DNA of 64,000 nt from Methyloligella sp. GL2 (GTDB lineage Bacteria; Pseudomonadota; Alphaproteobacteria; Rhizobiales; Methyloligellaceae), in NCBI RefSeq assembly GCF_013341275.1, contig NZ_CP054476.1, positions 3,088,988-3,152,987 on the forward strand, given 5' to 3'. A program made the position numbers and the translations under genes. Shown here one piece after another: positions 8,546 to 16,986 of this stretch (position 1 is the first letter of the stretch; each line of letters opens with the position of its first letter). The notes below the pieces were generated by a model. The model made no database searches. It was not told the origin of the DNA and was given only the letters and a program-made list of their open reading frames with translations.

Positions 8546-8667
8546 TCATTGCCGGGCTTGACCCGGCAATCCATGCCGTTTCATTGCCGCGTTCTCTGAC
8601 CATCGCGTGCCCCGGAGCACATCGACGGGTAACGGCGTGGATGCCCGGATCAAGTTCGGGCATGACG
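8544..8667. repeat. Inverted doublet, family A (TGCCGT subtype)
   Basis: The left unit cgtcattgccgggcttgac... ends ccatgccgt; the right unit begins acggcgtgg and ends gggcatgacg. About 50 bp of unrelated sequence separate the two. This is the same outward arrangement as the GIY-YIG element at 2027-2428 but with no gene in the loop. Confidence 0.8.
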
Positions 8668-8729
8668 ACGGAATGTGACGCAGACCCTACCTTCCTTTCC
8701 GCGAGGCGGAGTGAAAGGAGATCGCGAAC

Positions 8730-9095
8730 ATGGTCGAAAGAGTGATCGCCACCGACGCCGCGCTCGATCTGATCGAGACGCTGAAGAAGACCCACGGGGA
8801 CTTGATGTTCCATCAATCCGGCGGGTGCTGCGACGGCTCGGCGCCGATGTGCTATCCGGCCGGCGAATTCAAGACCGGCACCAACGACGTCTATCTCGGC
8901 GAGATCGGCGGCGCGCCGGTCTATATCGACGGCGACCAGTTCGAATACTGGAAGCACACCCAGCTGATCATCGACGTGGTGCCGGGGCGCGGCTCGGGCT
9001 TCTCGCTGGAAGCGCCGGAAGGCTTGCGTTTCCTGACCCGCGGCCGGGTGTTCTCCGACGAAGAAGCCGACCAGCTCGAAGCGACAGGCTCTTAA
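8730..9095 (+). CDS. DUF779 family protein
   Basis: 121-residue soluble protein of the DUF779 family, usually encoded next to ExaC-type aldehyde dehydrogenases; biochemical role not established. MFHQSGGCCDGSAPMC holds a conserved cysteine cluster that may bind metal, and PVYIDGDQFEYWKHTQL and GRGSGFSLEAPEG are family-typical. The start has a good ribosome site (gaaaggagatcgcgaac). The last 73 bp of conserved sequence (9011-9083) are repeated at 9830-9902. Here the protein ends LEATGS, whereas the downstream copy ends LEAAD, indicating that the 3' end of this gene was replaced when the adjacent insert arrived. Confidence 0.9.
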   Translation: MVERVIATDAALDLIETLKKTHGDLMFHQSGGCCDGSAPMCYPAGEFKTGTNDVYLGEIGGAPVYIDGDQFEYWKHTQLIIDVVPGRGSGFSLEAPEGLRFLTRGRVFSDEEADQLEATGS

Positions 9096-9112
9096 GCGAC
9101 TCCCCCGGCTAG

Positions 9113-9772
9113 CTAGTCCGAATCTGATTCATCAGATTCGGTCAAATCCGGCAGCCCAAGAGCATCTGGTGGAGGAAGCTGTGGTTTTGCGTCTTGTTCC
9201 GACCGGCGGAGGCCGGATAAGGCTCCAGCGAGTTTTTCAAGCAGCTTCACAGCAGGCTCAAGATTCTTCGCTCCTTTTCCAACAGCCTCTGTCACAACGA
9301 GCAGTGCGTCAACGACGGCATCAAGTTTTGCCCGGTTGCGACCAATTTCGCGTTGGAGGTCATTCAAACGCTTGAGAATCGCCTCTCTTAGACGTTCTTC
9401 AACATCAGCGTTTTGCACGACTTTCCGGATATGAGCGATATAGCTTGACGCCTTATCCCTCCAGTCTTCGTCAAGCGAGACAAATTTTTGAGCGAGTTCT
9501 CCATCTAGATCGAATATGTGAGCGGCATAAACTGCATTTAAAAAATCATCAACTTGGTAGAGCTTTCCAAGAACAGAATCTCTACCTATAGATGACGGAT
9601 CTCCATCAACTCTTGCGACAGAGAAATCTTCAATCTCCAGCGCTTTTGCTAACTCGCAAACACTATTAATATAGGAAGCTGCACGCAACACTTCAGTTTC
9701 CGACCCTCTAAGATCGCTTAACCGCATTCTATGCTGCTGCGCCAATCTAAAGAACTCGACCATTCGGTTCAT
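9113..9772 (-). CDS. Unrecognised 219-aa protein in an inserted segment
   Basis: I do not recognise a family. Soluble, no signal peptide or membrane segment; the region about 122-190 is rich in charged heptad-like helices (ERLREAILKRLNDL) and probably forms a coiled coil; the tail ends in an acidic TESDESDSD stretch. The ATG is preceded by ggag at suitable spacing. Base composition is plainly lower in GC than the neighbours (close to even, with many A/T third positions), and the gene lies alone within the 73-bp direct repeats, both signs of recent transfer. Helix-rich accessory proteins of this kind occur among phage and defence cargo, but nothing here proves such a role. Confidence 0.8.
   Translation of the reverse strand: MNRMVEFFRLAQQHRMRLSDLRGSETEVLRAASYINSVCELAKALEIEDFSVARVDGDPSSIGRDSVLGKLYQVDDFLNAVYAAHIFDLDGELAQKFVSLDEDWRDKASSYIAHIRKVVQNADVEERLREAILKRLNDLQREIGRNRAKLDAVVDALLVVTEAVGKGAKNLEPAVKLLEKLAGALSGLRRSEQDAKPQLPPPDALGLPDLTESDESDSD
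9119..9140. repeat. Near-perfect 22-bp palindrome at the insert edge
   Basis: cgaatctgat-tc-atcagattcg has perfect 10-bp arms. It lies inside the last codons of the inserted gene (encoding the Glu-Ser-Asp repeats) and 36 bp from the left direct repeat. It could be a recombinase or terminator structure, or a by-product of the ESD codon repeat; there is no T-run. Confidence 0.5.
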
Positions 9773-9830
9773 AATCTGTGCTCCGTGCGGTGATTCAAGC
9801 TAGAACCTACCAGATCGTGCCCCCGCCGCA

Positions 9831-9911
9831 GCACCGGAAGGCTTGCGCTTCCTGACCCGCGGCCGGGTGTTCTCCGACGAAGAAGCCGACCAGCTCGAAG
9901 CGGCGGACTAG
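9831..9911 (+). pseudogene. 3' remnant of the DUF779 gene
   Basis: 27 codons in the original frame (APEGLRF ... LEAAD, stop TAG at 9909-9911) with no start, duplicating the end of the gene at 8730-9095. It represents the original gene end displaced by the insert. Confidence 0.75.
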
Positions 9912-9932
9912 CCGGCACCTCGCCGGCTCGCG

Positions 9933-11723
9933 CTATTCCCCATTCCCCGCCGGCGCCGGCCGGGTGGGCTGTTTCGGCCCGCGCAGCGAGGTCTGCACGA
10001 ATTCGGTGGAAGGCGGGGCTCCGGCAGCGCGCGCCATGGCCTCGGCGATGGGCGTGACGGAATTCAGCATCGCCTTGGCGATCTCATGCTCGCCCATCAC
10101 CACGATGCTGGCGCCGTGCTTGATCAGATGCTCGATCTCGGCCTCCGAATGAGCCCGGGCCACGATCAGCAGGTTCGGATTGATGTCGCGCGCCTGCTGC
10201 ACCACCTGGCCGCCTTCGAACGCATCGGGAATGGCGACGAGAAGACAGCGCGCGTCTTTCAGATTGGCGGCGGCCACCACCTCCGGATCCGCCGCATTGC
10301 CCTGGATGGCTTCGATGCCCTGGTCGTTCAGCTCCTTCACCGCATCGGGGTTGTCCTCGACGACGAAGAGCGCCGGCGCGCCGGGCGGCAGGCTCTCGGT
10401 GATGTAGGTGCCGACCCGGCCATGGCCGATCAGCACGATGTGGCCGGTGAGCTCGGTCGGAGCGATGGGCTCGCGGGTGAGTGCCTCCTCCTCGATCTCC
10501 TCGCTCGTCGGCGGCTGATCGGGGCGGCTGCGCTCTTTGCGGCGGAGCAGCTCCTCGATGCCGGCGAAGAGCAGCGGATTGATCAGGATGGAGAGGATCG
10601 CCCCGGCGAGGATCAGGTCGCGCCCGTCCTCGGGAAGCATATCCAGGCGCACACCGAGATTGGCGAGGATGAAGGAGAACTCGCCGATCTGCGCCAGGCA
10701 GGCCGTGACCACCAGGGAAGTGTTCAGATTGTGGTGGAACAAGCGCACCACGAGAAAGGCCGCCACGGATTTGCCGAACACGATCAGCGCCACGGTGGCG
10801 AGCAGCGCAAGCGGGGCGTCGGTGACGATGGTCGGATCGAACAGCATGCCGACCGAGACGAAGAACAGCACGGCGAAGGCGTCGCGCAGCGGCAGGGATT
10901 CCTGCGCGGCTTGCTGGCTGAGCTGGGACTCCGACAAGAGCATGCCGGCGAAGAAGGCGCCGAGCGCCAGGGAGACGCCGAACAGCTCGGCCGCGACGAA
11001 GGCGGCGCCGAGCGCGATGGCGAGCACCGCGAGGCGGAACAGCTCGCGATTGCCGGTATGGGCGACGTAATGCAGCGCGCCGGGGATCACCTTCTTGCCG
11101 ACGACGAACATCAGCAGCGTGAAGGCGGTGATCTTGGCCAAGGTCAGCCCGACCGGCCAGGCGAGCTCGGAGACGGACAGGCTCTCTGCGCTGCCCTTTA
11201 TCAGCGGAGCGAGCGCCGGCAGCAGCACCAGGACCAGCACCATGGCGATATCCTGCACGATGAGCCAGCCGACGGAGATGCGGCCGCGCTCGGTATCGAG
11301 CAGTCTTCGCTCCTGCAAGATGCGCAAGACGACGACGGTACTGGCCACGGAAAGACACAGGCCGAGGATCAGCCCGGCGCCGACGCTCCAGCCGAGGCTC
11401 CAGCTCAGCAGCATGGCCAGAGGGATCGAGATGGCGATCTGGGCCAGGGCGCCGGAGATGGCGATGGCACGGACCGAGAGCAGATCCTCGAGCGAGAAAT
11501 GCAGTCCGACGCCGAACATCAGCAAGATGATGCCGACCTCGGCGAGCTGCATGGCGAGGTTGATATCGGCGACGAAGCCGGGGGTGAACGGGCCAACGCA
11601 GATACCGGCGACCAGATAGCCGATGAGCGGCGGCAGCTTCAGCCGCTGGGCCAGCACGCCGAACACGAAGGCCAGCAAGAGGCCAAGGGTGATCGTATAG
11701 ATCAGTGGCGTGGAGTGGGGCAT
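9933..11723 (-). CDS. YbaL/KefC-type monovalent cation:proton antiporter (CPA2), copy 1
   Basis: 596-residue inner-membrane antiporter with about 12 hydrophobic segments (residues 7-385) typical of the CPA2 exchanger domain, including GYLVAGICVGPFTPG and LLMFGVGLHFS, followed by a cytoplasmic TrkA-N/RCK-type nucleotide-binding domain (HIVLIGHGRVGTYI near 417; VVEDNPDAVKEL). Such proteins exchange K+ or Na+ for H+ under control of NAD(H) or thiol ligands. The Pro-rich C-terminus (PKQPTRPAPAG) looks disordered. It lies 31 bp downstream of a same-strand paralogue of almost identical layout, so the two are probably co-transcribed. The substrate ion cannot be fixed from sequence. Confidence 0.9.
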   Translation of the reverse strand: MPHSTPLIYTITLGLLLAFVFGVLAQRLKLPPLIGYLVAGICVGPFTPGFVADINLAMQLAEVGIILLMFGVGLHFSLEDLLSVRAIAISGALAQIAISIPLAMLLSWSLGWSVGAGLILGLCLSVASTVVVLRILQERRLLDTERGRISVGWLIVQDIAMVLVLVLLPALAPLIKGSAESLSVSELAWPVGLTLAKITAFTLLMFVVGKKVIPGALHYVAHTGNRELFRLAVLAIALGAAFVAAELFGVSLALGAFFAGMLLSESQLSQQAAQESLPLRDAFAVLFFVSVGMLFDPTIVTDAPLALLATVALIVFGKSVAAFLVVRLFHHNLNTSLVVTACLAQIGEFSFILANLGVRLDMLPEDGRDLILAGAILSILINPLLFAGIEELLRRKERSRPDQPPTSEEIEEEALTREPIAPTELTGHIVLIGHGRVGTYITESLPPGAPALFVVEDNPDAVKELNDQGIEAIQGNAADPEVVAAANLKDARCLLVAIPDAFEGGQVVQQARDINPNLLIVARAHSEAEIEHLIKHGASIVVMGEHEIAKAMLNSVTPIAEAMARAAGAPPSTEFVQTSLRGPKQPTRPAPAGNGE

Positions 11724-11754
11724 TGCTCGGGTCTCATTCTACTCTTCAGGTGCC

Positions 11755-13569
11755 TCACGCTTTGCTCCCCGGCGGGGTCTTCTCGCGCCCTGACGGGGTC
11801 TTCGCGCTGCGGCGCTTGGCCGGACCGGCCGGTCTCGATCGGGTGCCGGATTTCGGCTGCGTCTTGCGGCTCGTCTTGGCGGGCAGCTTCTTCGGGCGCG
11901 CCACTGCGGAGCGGATCATCGCTTCGTGCAGCATAGCCTTAGCGACCTCGTCCTTGTCGGTCACCACCACATCGGCGCCAAGCTTAGCGAGGTGTTCCAC
12001 CTCGTCCTCCGAATGGGCGCGGGCGACGACGACGAGCTTGGGGTTGATGGCCTTGGCCTGCTCCACCACCTGGCCGCCCTCGAACCCGTCGGGGATGGCG
12101 ATCAGCAGGCTGCGGGCCTTGTTCAGATTGGCAGCGGCGATCACCTCCGGATCGGCGGCATTGCCCTGGATGGCCTCGGTGCCCCGCTCCTTCAAGGCGG
12201 CGACATCCTCCGGATCGTCCTCAATGACCAGCACCGGACTGTCGGTCTCGCGCAGCAGATCGCCGATCACGCCGCCGACCTCGCCATGGCCGATCAGCAC
12301 GACATGATCCTTCAGCGTGGTGTGGGGGACGGGCTCGCGCACCGCGGTGGCAGCCTCCTCGCCACTTGCCGCCTGTTCGCGGCGTGCCAAGAGCCGGTCG
12401 AGCCCGGCGAAGATCAGCGGGTTCAGCAGGATGGAGATGATGGCGCCGGCGACAATCAGGTCGCTGCCCTGGCGCGGCAGGATCTCCAGCGTCAGGCCGA
12501 GGGTGGCGAGGATGAAGGAGAACTCGCCGATCTGCGCCAGCGAGGCGGCAATGGTGAGGCCGATAGTGTTGGAATAGCCGAAGGCGCGGACGATGGCGTA
12601 AGCGGCGAGCGACTTGCCGACAACGATGATGCCGACCGTGGCCAGCACGGGCAGCGGCTCGCGCAGCAGGATCGCCGGATCGAACAGCATGCCGGCGGCG
12701 ACGAAGAACAGCACCGCAAAGGCATCGCGCAAGGGAAGCGTCTCCTCGGCGGCGTGCTGGCTGAGGGCGGATTCGCTCAAGATCACCCCGGCGAAGAAGG
12801 CGCCAAGCGCGAAGGAGACATCGAACAGCTCGGCGGCGCCGAACGCGGTGCCGAGCGCGATCACCAGCACCGAGAGGCGGAACAACTCGCGGCTTCCGGT
12901 ATGGGCGATGTAATGCAGCAGCCAGGGGATCACCTGCTTGCCGACGAGCAGCATAGTGGCGATGAAGGCGGCGATCTTGGCCAGTGCGATAGCGAGATCG
13001 CGCACCACCGCGACGGCGCTGGGGGCCGCGCCGCCAGAGTCTGCCAGAGCGCCGGCCATGGCAGGGAGCAGCACCAGCGCCAACACCATGGCCAGGTCTT
13101 CGACGATGAGCCAGCCGACGGCGATGCGGCCGCGCTCGGTCTCCACCAGCCGGCGCTCCTGCAACGCGCGCAAAAGGACGACGGTGCTGGCGACGGAAAG
13201 CGCAAGACCGAAGACGAGACCCGCGCCGGGCGTCCAGCCGAGCCAATGGCCAAGCCCCATACCGAGCAGCGTGGCGAAAGCGATCTGCACCACGGCACCG
13301 GGGATGGCGATGTTGCGCACCGAGAGCAGGTCTTTGAGCGAGAAATGCATGCCGACGCCGAACATCAGCAGGATGACGCCCATCTCGGCGAGCTCGGCGG
13401 CGAGGTCCTGATCGGCGACATAGCCCGGCGTGAACGGGCCGACGAGGATGCCGGCGACGAGATAGCCGATAAGTGGTGGGAGCTTGATGCGCTGGGCAAT
13501 GACGCCAAAGACAAATGCAAGCAGCAAGCCGAGCGTGATCGTGGAGATCAGCGGTGTTGCATGCGGCAT
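11755..13569 (-). CDS. YbaL/KefC-type monovalent cation:proton antiporter (CPA2), copy 2
   Basis: 604-residue paralogue of the neighbouring antiporter. It has the same membrane exchanger domain (GYLVAGILVGPFTPG, LLMFGVGMHFS) and nucleotide-binding domain (HVVLIGHGEVGGVIG near 420). The C-terminal tail differs: it is Lys/Arg/Pro-rich (KKLPAKTSRKTQPK), a basic extension absent from copy 1. Both begin MPHxTPLI and keep the conserved exchanger motifs, so the pair arose by duplication and has diverged mainly in the tail. It precedes copy 1 in the transcript and starts about 130 bp from the MFS gene. Confidence 0.9.
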   Translation of the reverse strand: MPHATPLISTITLGLLLAFVFGVIAQRIKLPPLIGYLVAGILVGPFTPGYVADQDLAAELAEMGVILLMFGVGMHFSLKDLLSVRNIAIPGAVVQIAFATLLGMGLGHWLGWTPGAGLVFGLALSVASTVVLLRALQERRLVETERGRIAVGWLIVEDLAMVLALVLLPAMAGALADSGGAAPSAVAVVRDLAIALAKIAAFIATMLLVGKQVIPWLLHYIAHTGSRELFRLSVLVIALGTAFGAAELFDVSFALGAFFAGVILSESALSQHAAEETLPLRDAFAVLFFVAAGMLFDPAILLREPLPVLATVGIIVVGKSLAAYAIVRAFGYSNTIGLTIAASLAQIGEFSFILATLGLTLEILPRQGSDLIVAGAIISILLNPLIFAGLDRLLARREQAASGEEAATAVREPVPHTTLKDHVVLIGHGEVGGVIGDLLRETDSPVLVIEDDPEDVAALKERGTEAIQGNAADPEVIAAANLNKARSLLIAIPDGFEGGQVVEQAKAINPKLVVVARAHSEDEVEHLAKLGADVVVTDKDEVAKAMLHEAMIRSAVARPKKLPAKTSRKTQPKSGTRSRPAGPAKRRSAKTPSGREKTPPGSKA

Positions 13570-13698
13570 CTATCGGCTCACCTTCGTGTTTCGAGCTTTG
13601 CGCTCGCCGGAGCCTCTACCGTGACAACGAAACGGAAGGCGGACAAGCGCTTTGGCTTCGTTTTCGCCGGTCTCGCGACGAAATATCGGGAAGCGTGC

Positions 13699-15141
13699 TT
13701 AATCGACGGGCGGGGTGAGCAGCGGCGGCTTGCGCCCGCGCGGGCCGCGGCCGAAGCGGCCGATGATCACCGCAAGGGCGATGGCGATGATCAGCGCGAT
13801 GGTAAGCGAGATGCTGGAGAGCGCCACGACGCCCGGCCAGTGATAGGCCGACCAGGCGAGCCCGCCCAGGAACCCCATCAGGCTGGAGCCGGTGTAATAG
13901 GCGAAGAGATAGAGCGAGGAGGCCTGGGCCTTGGCGTGCTCGGCGCGCACGGCCACCGAGCTCGCCAGCACCGAATGGGCGCCATAGAAGGCGAAGGTGA
14001 GCAGGGTGAGCCCGGCAAGGATCATCCAAAGCCCCTCGGCAAGCGTCATCAGCACGCCGGCAAAGATCATGGCGACGAGAGCCCAGAGCACCCGCGCCCG
14101 GCCGAGCTTGGCGGCGAAGTCGCTGACGAAAGCGGAGGTGAGAATGCCGATCACCGAGATGCCGAAGATCAGGCTGACCGCAGTCTGGCTGAAATTATAG
14201 GGGGGCTCCATCAGCCGGTAGCTGGAATAATTGTACATCGAGACGAAGACGCCCATCAGCAGGAAGCCTTCGACGAACAGGCTGACCAGCACCGGCTCCT
14301 TCAGATGGCGTGCGAAAGAGGAGAGGATGGTGTTCAGCCGCGGCGCGCTTTCGCGGAAATGGCGCGAGGCGGGTAGCGCCTTCCAGAACACCACGCTGGA
14401 GATCAGCGCCAGCACGCCGATGACGAAAAGCCCGATGCGCCAATGGCCGAAATCGGCGGCGAAGCCGGCGATGAAGCGGCCGCCCAGAGCGCCAAGCCCG
14501 GTGCCGGCGATATAGAGCCCCATGGCGAGGCCGGAGGATTTGGCGTCGATCTCCTCGCCGACATAAGCCATGGCGGCGGGCGGCAGGCCGGAGAAGGTGA
14601 TGCCGGCCAGCGCGCGCAAGATGAGCAGCGTGTTCCAGTCCGGCGCGAAGGCGGTCGCCATCATCAAGGCGGAGGAGGCGAACAGCGAAGCGATCATCAC
14701 CGGCTTTCGCCCGAACACTTCCGACAGCGAGCTGGCCGCCAGCATGGAGACGGCGAGAAACTGGGTGGTGACCGAAAGCGATAGGCTCGCCTCGGCGGGG
14801 GTGACGCCAAAATCGTCGGAGAAGACGGGGAGGATCGGCTGCACGCAGTAGATCAGCGCGAAGGTGGTGAAGCCCGCGGCGAACAGCGCGATATTGACCT
14901 TCACGAAGTCGCCGCTGCCGCGGACGATCTTCGCCGCAGGCGGTGCATCGGTGGCGTCGGAAGGCTTATGAGGAATGCGGGCGATGGTGCGAGGTCTCGC
15001 AAGACGTGGACGGTTACAAGCGGAGCATGCCGCAGAGAGCCCATCAAGCGACTTAACGTTTCTACGATTTTTGTAGGATGTGCGCCATGCGACGGTTATC
15101 GGCGGCGGCCCAAAAGCGAAACGCGCCTGGCGGTGAGCCAA
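13699..15141 (-). CDS. MFS transporter, drug:H+ antiporter-like
   Basis: Major facilitator with 12 hydrophobic segments, starting after about residue 75 (VNIALFAAGFTTFALIYCVQPILP). SEVFGRKPVMI is the MFS motif A loop between helices 2 and 3, and the fold resembles YnfM/YdhP-type exporters. The substrate is unknown. The start is uncertain: the ATG at 15141 would give a long, poorly conserved cationic N-terminus, while a GTG just before KVNIALF (about 14905) would give a normal-sized transporter of about 400 residues. AT-rich sequence near 15060-15080 looks promoter-like, supporting a shorter protein. Confidence 0.85.
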   Translation of the reverse strand: MAHRQARFAFGPPPITVAWRTSYKNRRNVKSLDGLSAACSACNRPRLARPRTIARIPHKPSDATDAPPAAKIVRGSGDFVKVNIALFAAGFTTFALIYCVQPILPVFSDDFGVTPAEASLSLSVTTQFLAVSMLAASSLSEVFGRKPVMIASLFASSALMMATAFAPDWNTLLILRALAGITFSGLPPAAMAYVGEEIDAKSSGLAMGLYIAGTGLGALGGRFIAGFAADFGHWRIGLFVIGVLALISSVVFWKALPASRHFRESAPRLNTILSSFARHLKEPVLVSLFVEGFLLMGVFVSMYNYSSYRLMEPPYNFSQTAVSLIFGISVIGILTSAFVSDFAAKLGRARVLWALVAMIFAGVLMTLAEGLWMILAGLTLLTFAFYGAHSVLASSVAVRAEHAKAQASSLYLFAYYTGSSLMGFLGGLAWSAYHWPGVVALSSISLTIALIIAIALAVIIGRFGRGPRGRKPPLLTPPVD

Positions 15142-15182
15142 GCGCGTTTCAATTGCTGAAGCTGATCTTCCAGACCAATCGT

Positions 15183-15698
15183 CTAGTGATCGCCGTGATC
15201 GTGCTGGTGATCTTCCATCGCGTCGTCGCTTGAGGACGGGGCCCCGATCGCCTCCACCTTGAAGGTCACCTCGACATCGCCGGCCTTTTCGAAATGCAGC
15301 ACCGCCTTGAACGGCTCGCCTTTGACGATGGGCTGCTTCAGCCCCATCAGCATCAGGTGATTGCCGCCGGGCTTCAGCTCCACCGTCTTGCCGGCCGGGA
15401 TCTCCAGACCGTCCTTCAGATGGCGCATCTTCATGACGCCGTCGGTCATGGTCATCTGATGCACTTGCAGCATCTTGGCGATGGGGGTGGTGCCGCCGGT
15501 CAGGCGGTCGGCCTCCGCCCCCTTATTCTCGATCTTCAGATAGCCGACGCCGACCTCGACGCCGCCGGGAGTGGCCCGCGACCAGGGGTGGACGATCTTC
15601 AGACCGTCTTTGGTAACGTCATGGGCGATGGCGCCCGTGCCAGCGAAGGCGGCGAGCGCGAAAGTGAGCGCCAATGCGCCGCGAAGGATCCAAGACAT
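15183..15698 (-). CDS. Periplasmic copper chaperone PCuAC
   Basis: Secreted Cu(I)-binding chaperone that delivers copper to the CuA site of cytochrome oxidase or scavenges periplasmic copper. The signal peptide starts MSWILRGALALTF and ends near IAHDV. The family's copper site is visible as the His/Met pairs VHQMTM ... MKMRH and NHLMLMG (Hx10Mx21HxM pattern), and a His/Asp-rich tail (DHQHDHGDH) may add metal sites. The ATG at 15698 is preferred because aggaag lies nine bases upstream; an in-frame ATG at 15716 lies immediately after the stop of the preceding outer-membrane gene. Last gene of a three-gene copper module. Confidence 0.92.
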   Translation of the reverse strand: MSWILRGALALTFALAAFAGTGAIAHDVTKDGLKIVHPWSRATPGGVEVGVGYLKIENKGAEADRLTGGTTPIAKMLQVHQMTMTDGVMKMRHLKDGLEIPAGKTVELKPGGNHLMLMGLKQPIVKGEPFKAVLHFEKAGDVEVTFKVEAIGAPSSSDDAMEDHQHDHGDH

Positions 15699-15716
15699 TT
15701 CCTTGCTCTTCCTCAT

Positions 15717-16886
15717 CTAGAAGCTCTTCTGCCAGCCGACGGTCATGGTCCAGTCGGTCTCCATCTGCGGGCCGTTCAGGTCCTGATAGACGGGCAGGCC
15801 GAATTCGAAAGCCAGGCGCTGGCCGCGCAAGACGCCGCGCTGGCCGACCATATTGGCGCCGAGCAGAAGCTGCACCTCGTCGCCGCCATAGAAGGCGGGG
15901 TTGGCGGTCTGCACCGGGGCCACGATGTTGGGATCGATGCCGTCGATCGGATCTTGGGTCGAGGCATCGATCCGGAACGAGGTGCTGATCCAGGGTGCCC
16001 ATTCATAGGCCGCCCAGGCGGTCACCTCATGCTTGTCGCCCCAGGCATAGCCTTCGTCATTGGCACTCTCCAGCGGAAGCGTGGCGATATATTGCGCGCC
16101 CCAGGAGACGCTGCCCTTGCGGCCGGTATAGGTGATGCCCGGCATCAGATCGTAGGTGCCGGTGCCGAGCTGCATGGAATAGGGCAGCCGCATTGTGGGC
16201 CGCATGCCCATGGGCGTCAGCACCCTGCCCTCCTCGTCGATACTGCCGGTGGGCAGGCTCAGGCCGAGATTGAGATGCAGGTGATTCACCGCATCGTCAT
16301 GCAGCCGGTAGAGCGCGGAGATCTTGGTGTCGCCGATGCCGCTCGCCCCGGTCGAGAAGGTGCCGAGCCGGGTGGTGCCCATCATCCCCTGATAGGTGAG
16401 GAGGTCCATGTTCTTGTCGAGATAGGTGACCATGGCCATCAGGGTGAGGTTATCGGTCGGTGCATACATGGCCCCGAACATGTGCATGTCCATGTTCATC
16501 TCGGTGGGCACGACGCGCAATGTCGGCGGCTGCATCGGCGCGCCGAAGAAGCGGTTCGGCACCGTGGTGACGATATGGTCGGGCGAGACGCTGTCGTCGC
16601 CGATCCGGTTCCCCTCCATGCCCATATGCATATAGCGGTAGGAGAGCATCCACTCGCCGGCATGATGCATATGATCGCCCATCACGCCGATGGGGCCGTG
16701 GCTGTCGGCGCGGATGGCATGCTCGTTTCCGATGCTCAAAGCGGTGCCGGGCGGCAGGCTATAGTCGTGGGCTTTGGCATCGTCGGGCGCAAAAAAGGCG
16801 CCGAGCGAAAGGGTGATAGCCGCCGCGAGCTCGGCTGGGCTCACGCGGCGCCGGTCCATGGAGGCCGGCAATTTTCCAACAAGCAT
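15717..16886 (-). CDS. Met/His-rich outer-membrane beta-barrel protein (transporter-like)
   Basis: 389 residues with a signal peptide (cleavage near AKAHD) and alternating aromatic/hydrophobic strands ending in Trp-Gln-Lys-Ser-Phe, a C-terminal Phe typical of outer-membrane barrels. It resembles the Phenol_MetA_deg-like group usually labelled 'transporter'. The N-terminal third is unusually rich in Met and His (GDHMHHAGEWMLSYRYMHMG; TEMNMDMHMFG), consistent with copper contact. It sits between a DUF2946 gene and the PCuAC gene and its stop codon adjoins the next gene, so the three are very probably one operon. Whether it moves copper or only binds it cannot be told. Confidence 0.82.
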   Translation of the reverse strand: MLVGKLPASMDRRRVSPAELAAAITLSLGAFFAPDDAKAHDYSLPPGTALSIGNEHAIRADSHGPIGVMGDHMHHAGEWMLSYRYMHMGMEGNRIGDDSVSPDHIVTTVPNRFFGAPMQPPTLRVVPTEMNMDMHMFGAMYAPTDNLTLMAMVTYLDKNMDLLTYQGMMGTTRLGTFSTGASGIGDTKISALYRLHDDAVNHLHLNLGLSLPTGSIDEEGRVLTPMGMRPTMRLPYSMQLGTGTYDLMPGITYTGRKGSVSWGAQYIATLPLESANDEGYAWGDKHEVTAWAAYEWAPWISTSFRIDASTQDPIDGIDPNIVAPVQTANPAFYGGDEVQLLLGANMVGQRGVLRGQRLAFEFGLPVYQDLNGPQMETDWTMTVGWQKSF

Positions 16887-16986
16887 TGTTCTTCGATCCT
16901 TGAAATCCGAACGTAAAAATACAGCCGTCCGAACCGGCTTGGCGCGAAGCTTGCGCGGGTCGGGAGAGACGGCAGGTGATCAGACG

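Larger units (their letters stand above)
9011..9902. mobile_element. 819-bp gene insert bounded by a 73-bp duplication of the DUF779 3' end
   Basis: Bases 9011-9083 and 9830-9902 are direct repeats with only two differences (9014/9833 and 9029/9848), both at third codon positions and both silent. Between them lies one low-GC gene in reverse orientation. The native continuation of the chromosome is on the right, since the right copy runs directly into the antiporter's 3' end. The layout is that of an integration at a gene's 3' end that brings a replacement end with it. No integrase or transposase is present inside. Confidence 0.65.

Noticed and set aside
10086-11936. 616-codon plus-strand frame opposite the first antiporter
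   Set aside because: Gln/His/Asp-rich translation with no recognisable domain; the minus-strand gene has clear membrane helices and a nucleotide-binding domain.
11926-14376. 816-codon plus-strand frame across the second antiporter and the MFS gene
   Set aside because: It spans two real minus-strand genes; length alone is expected at this GC content.
15294-16916. 540-codon plus-strand frame opposite the copper genes
   Set aside because: Low-complexity His/Gly/Gln translation antisense to PCuAC and barrel genes with clear signals.
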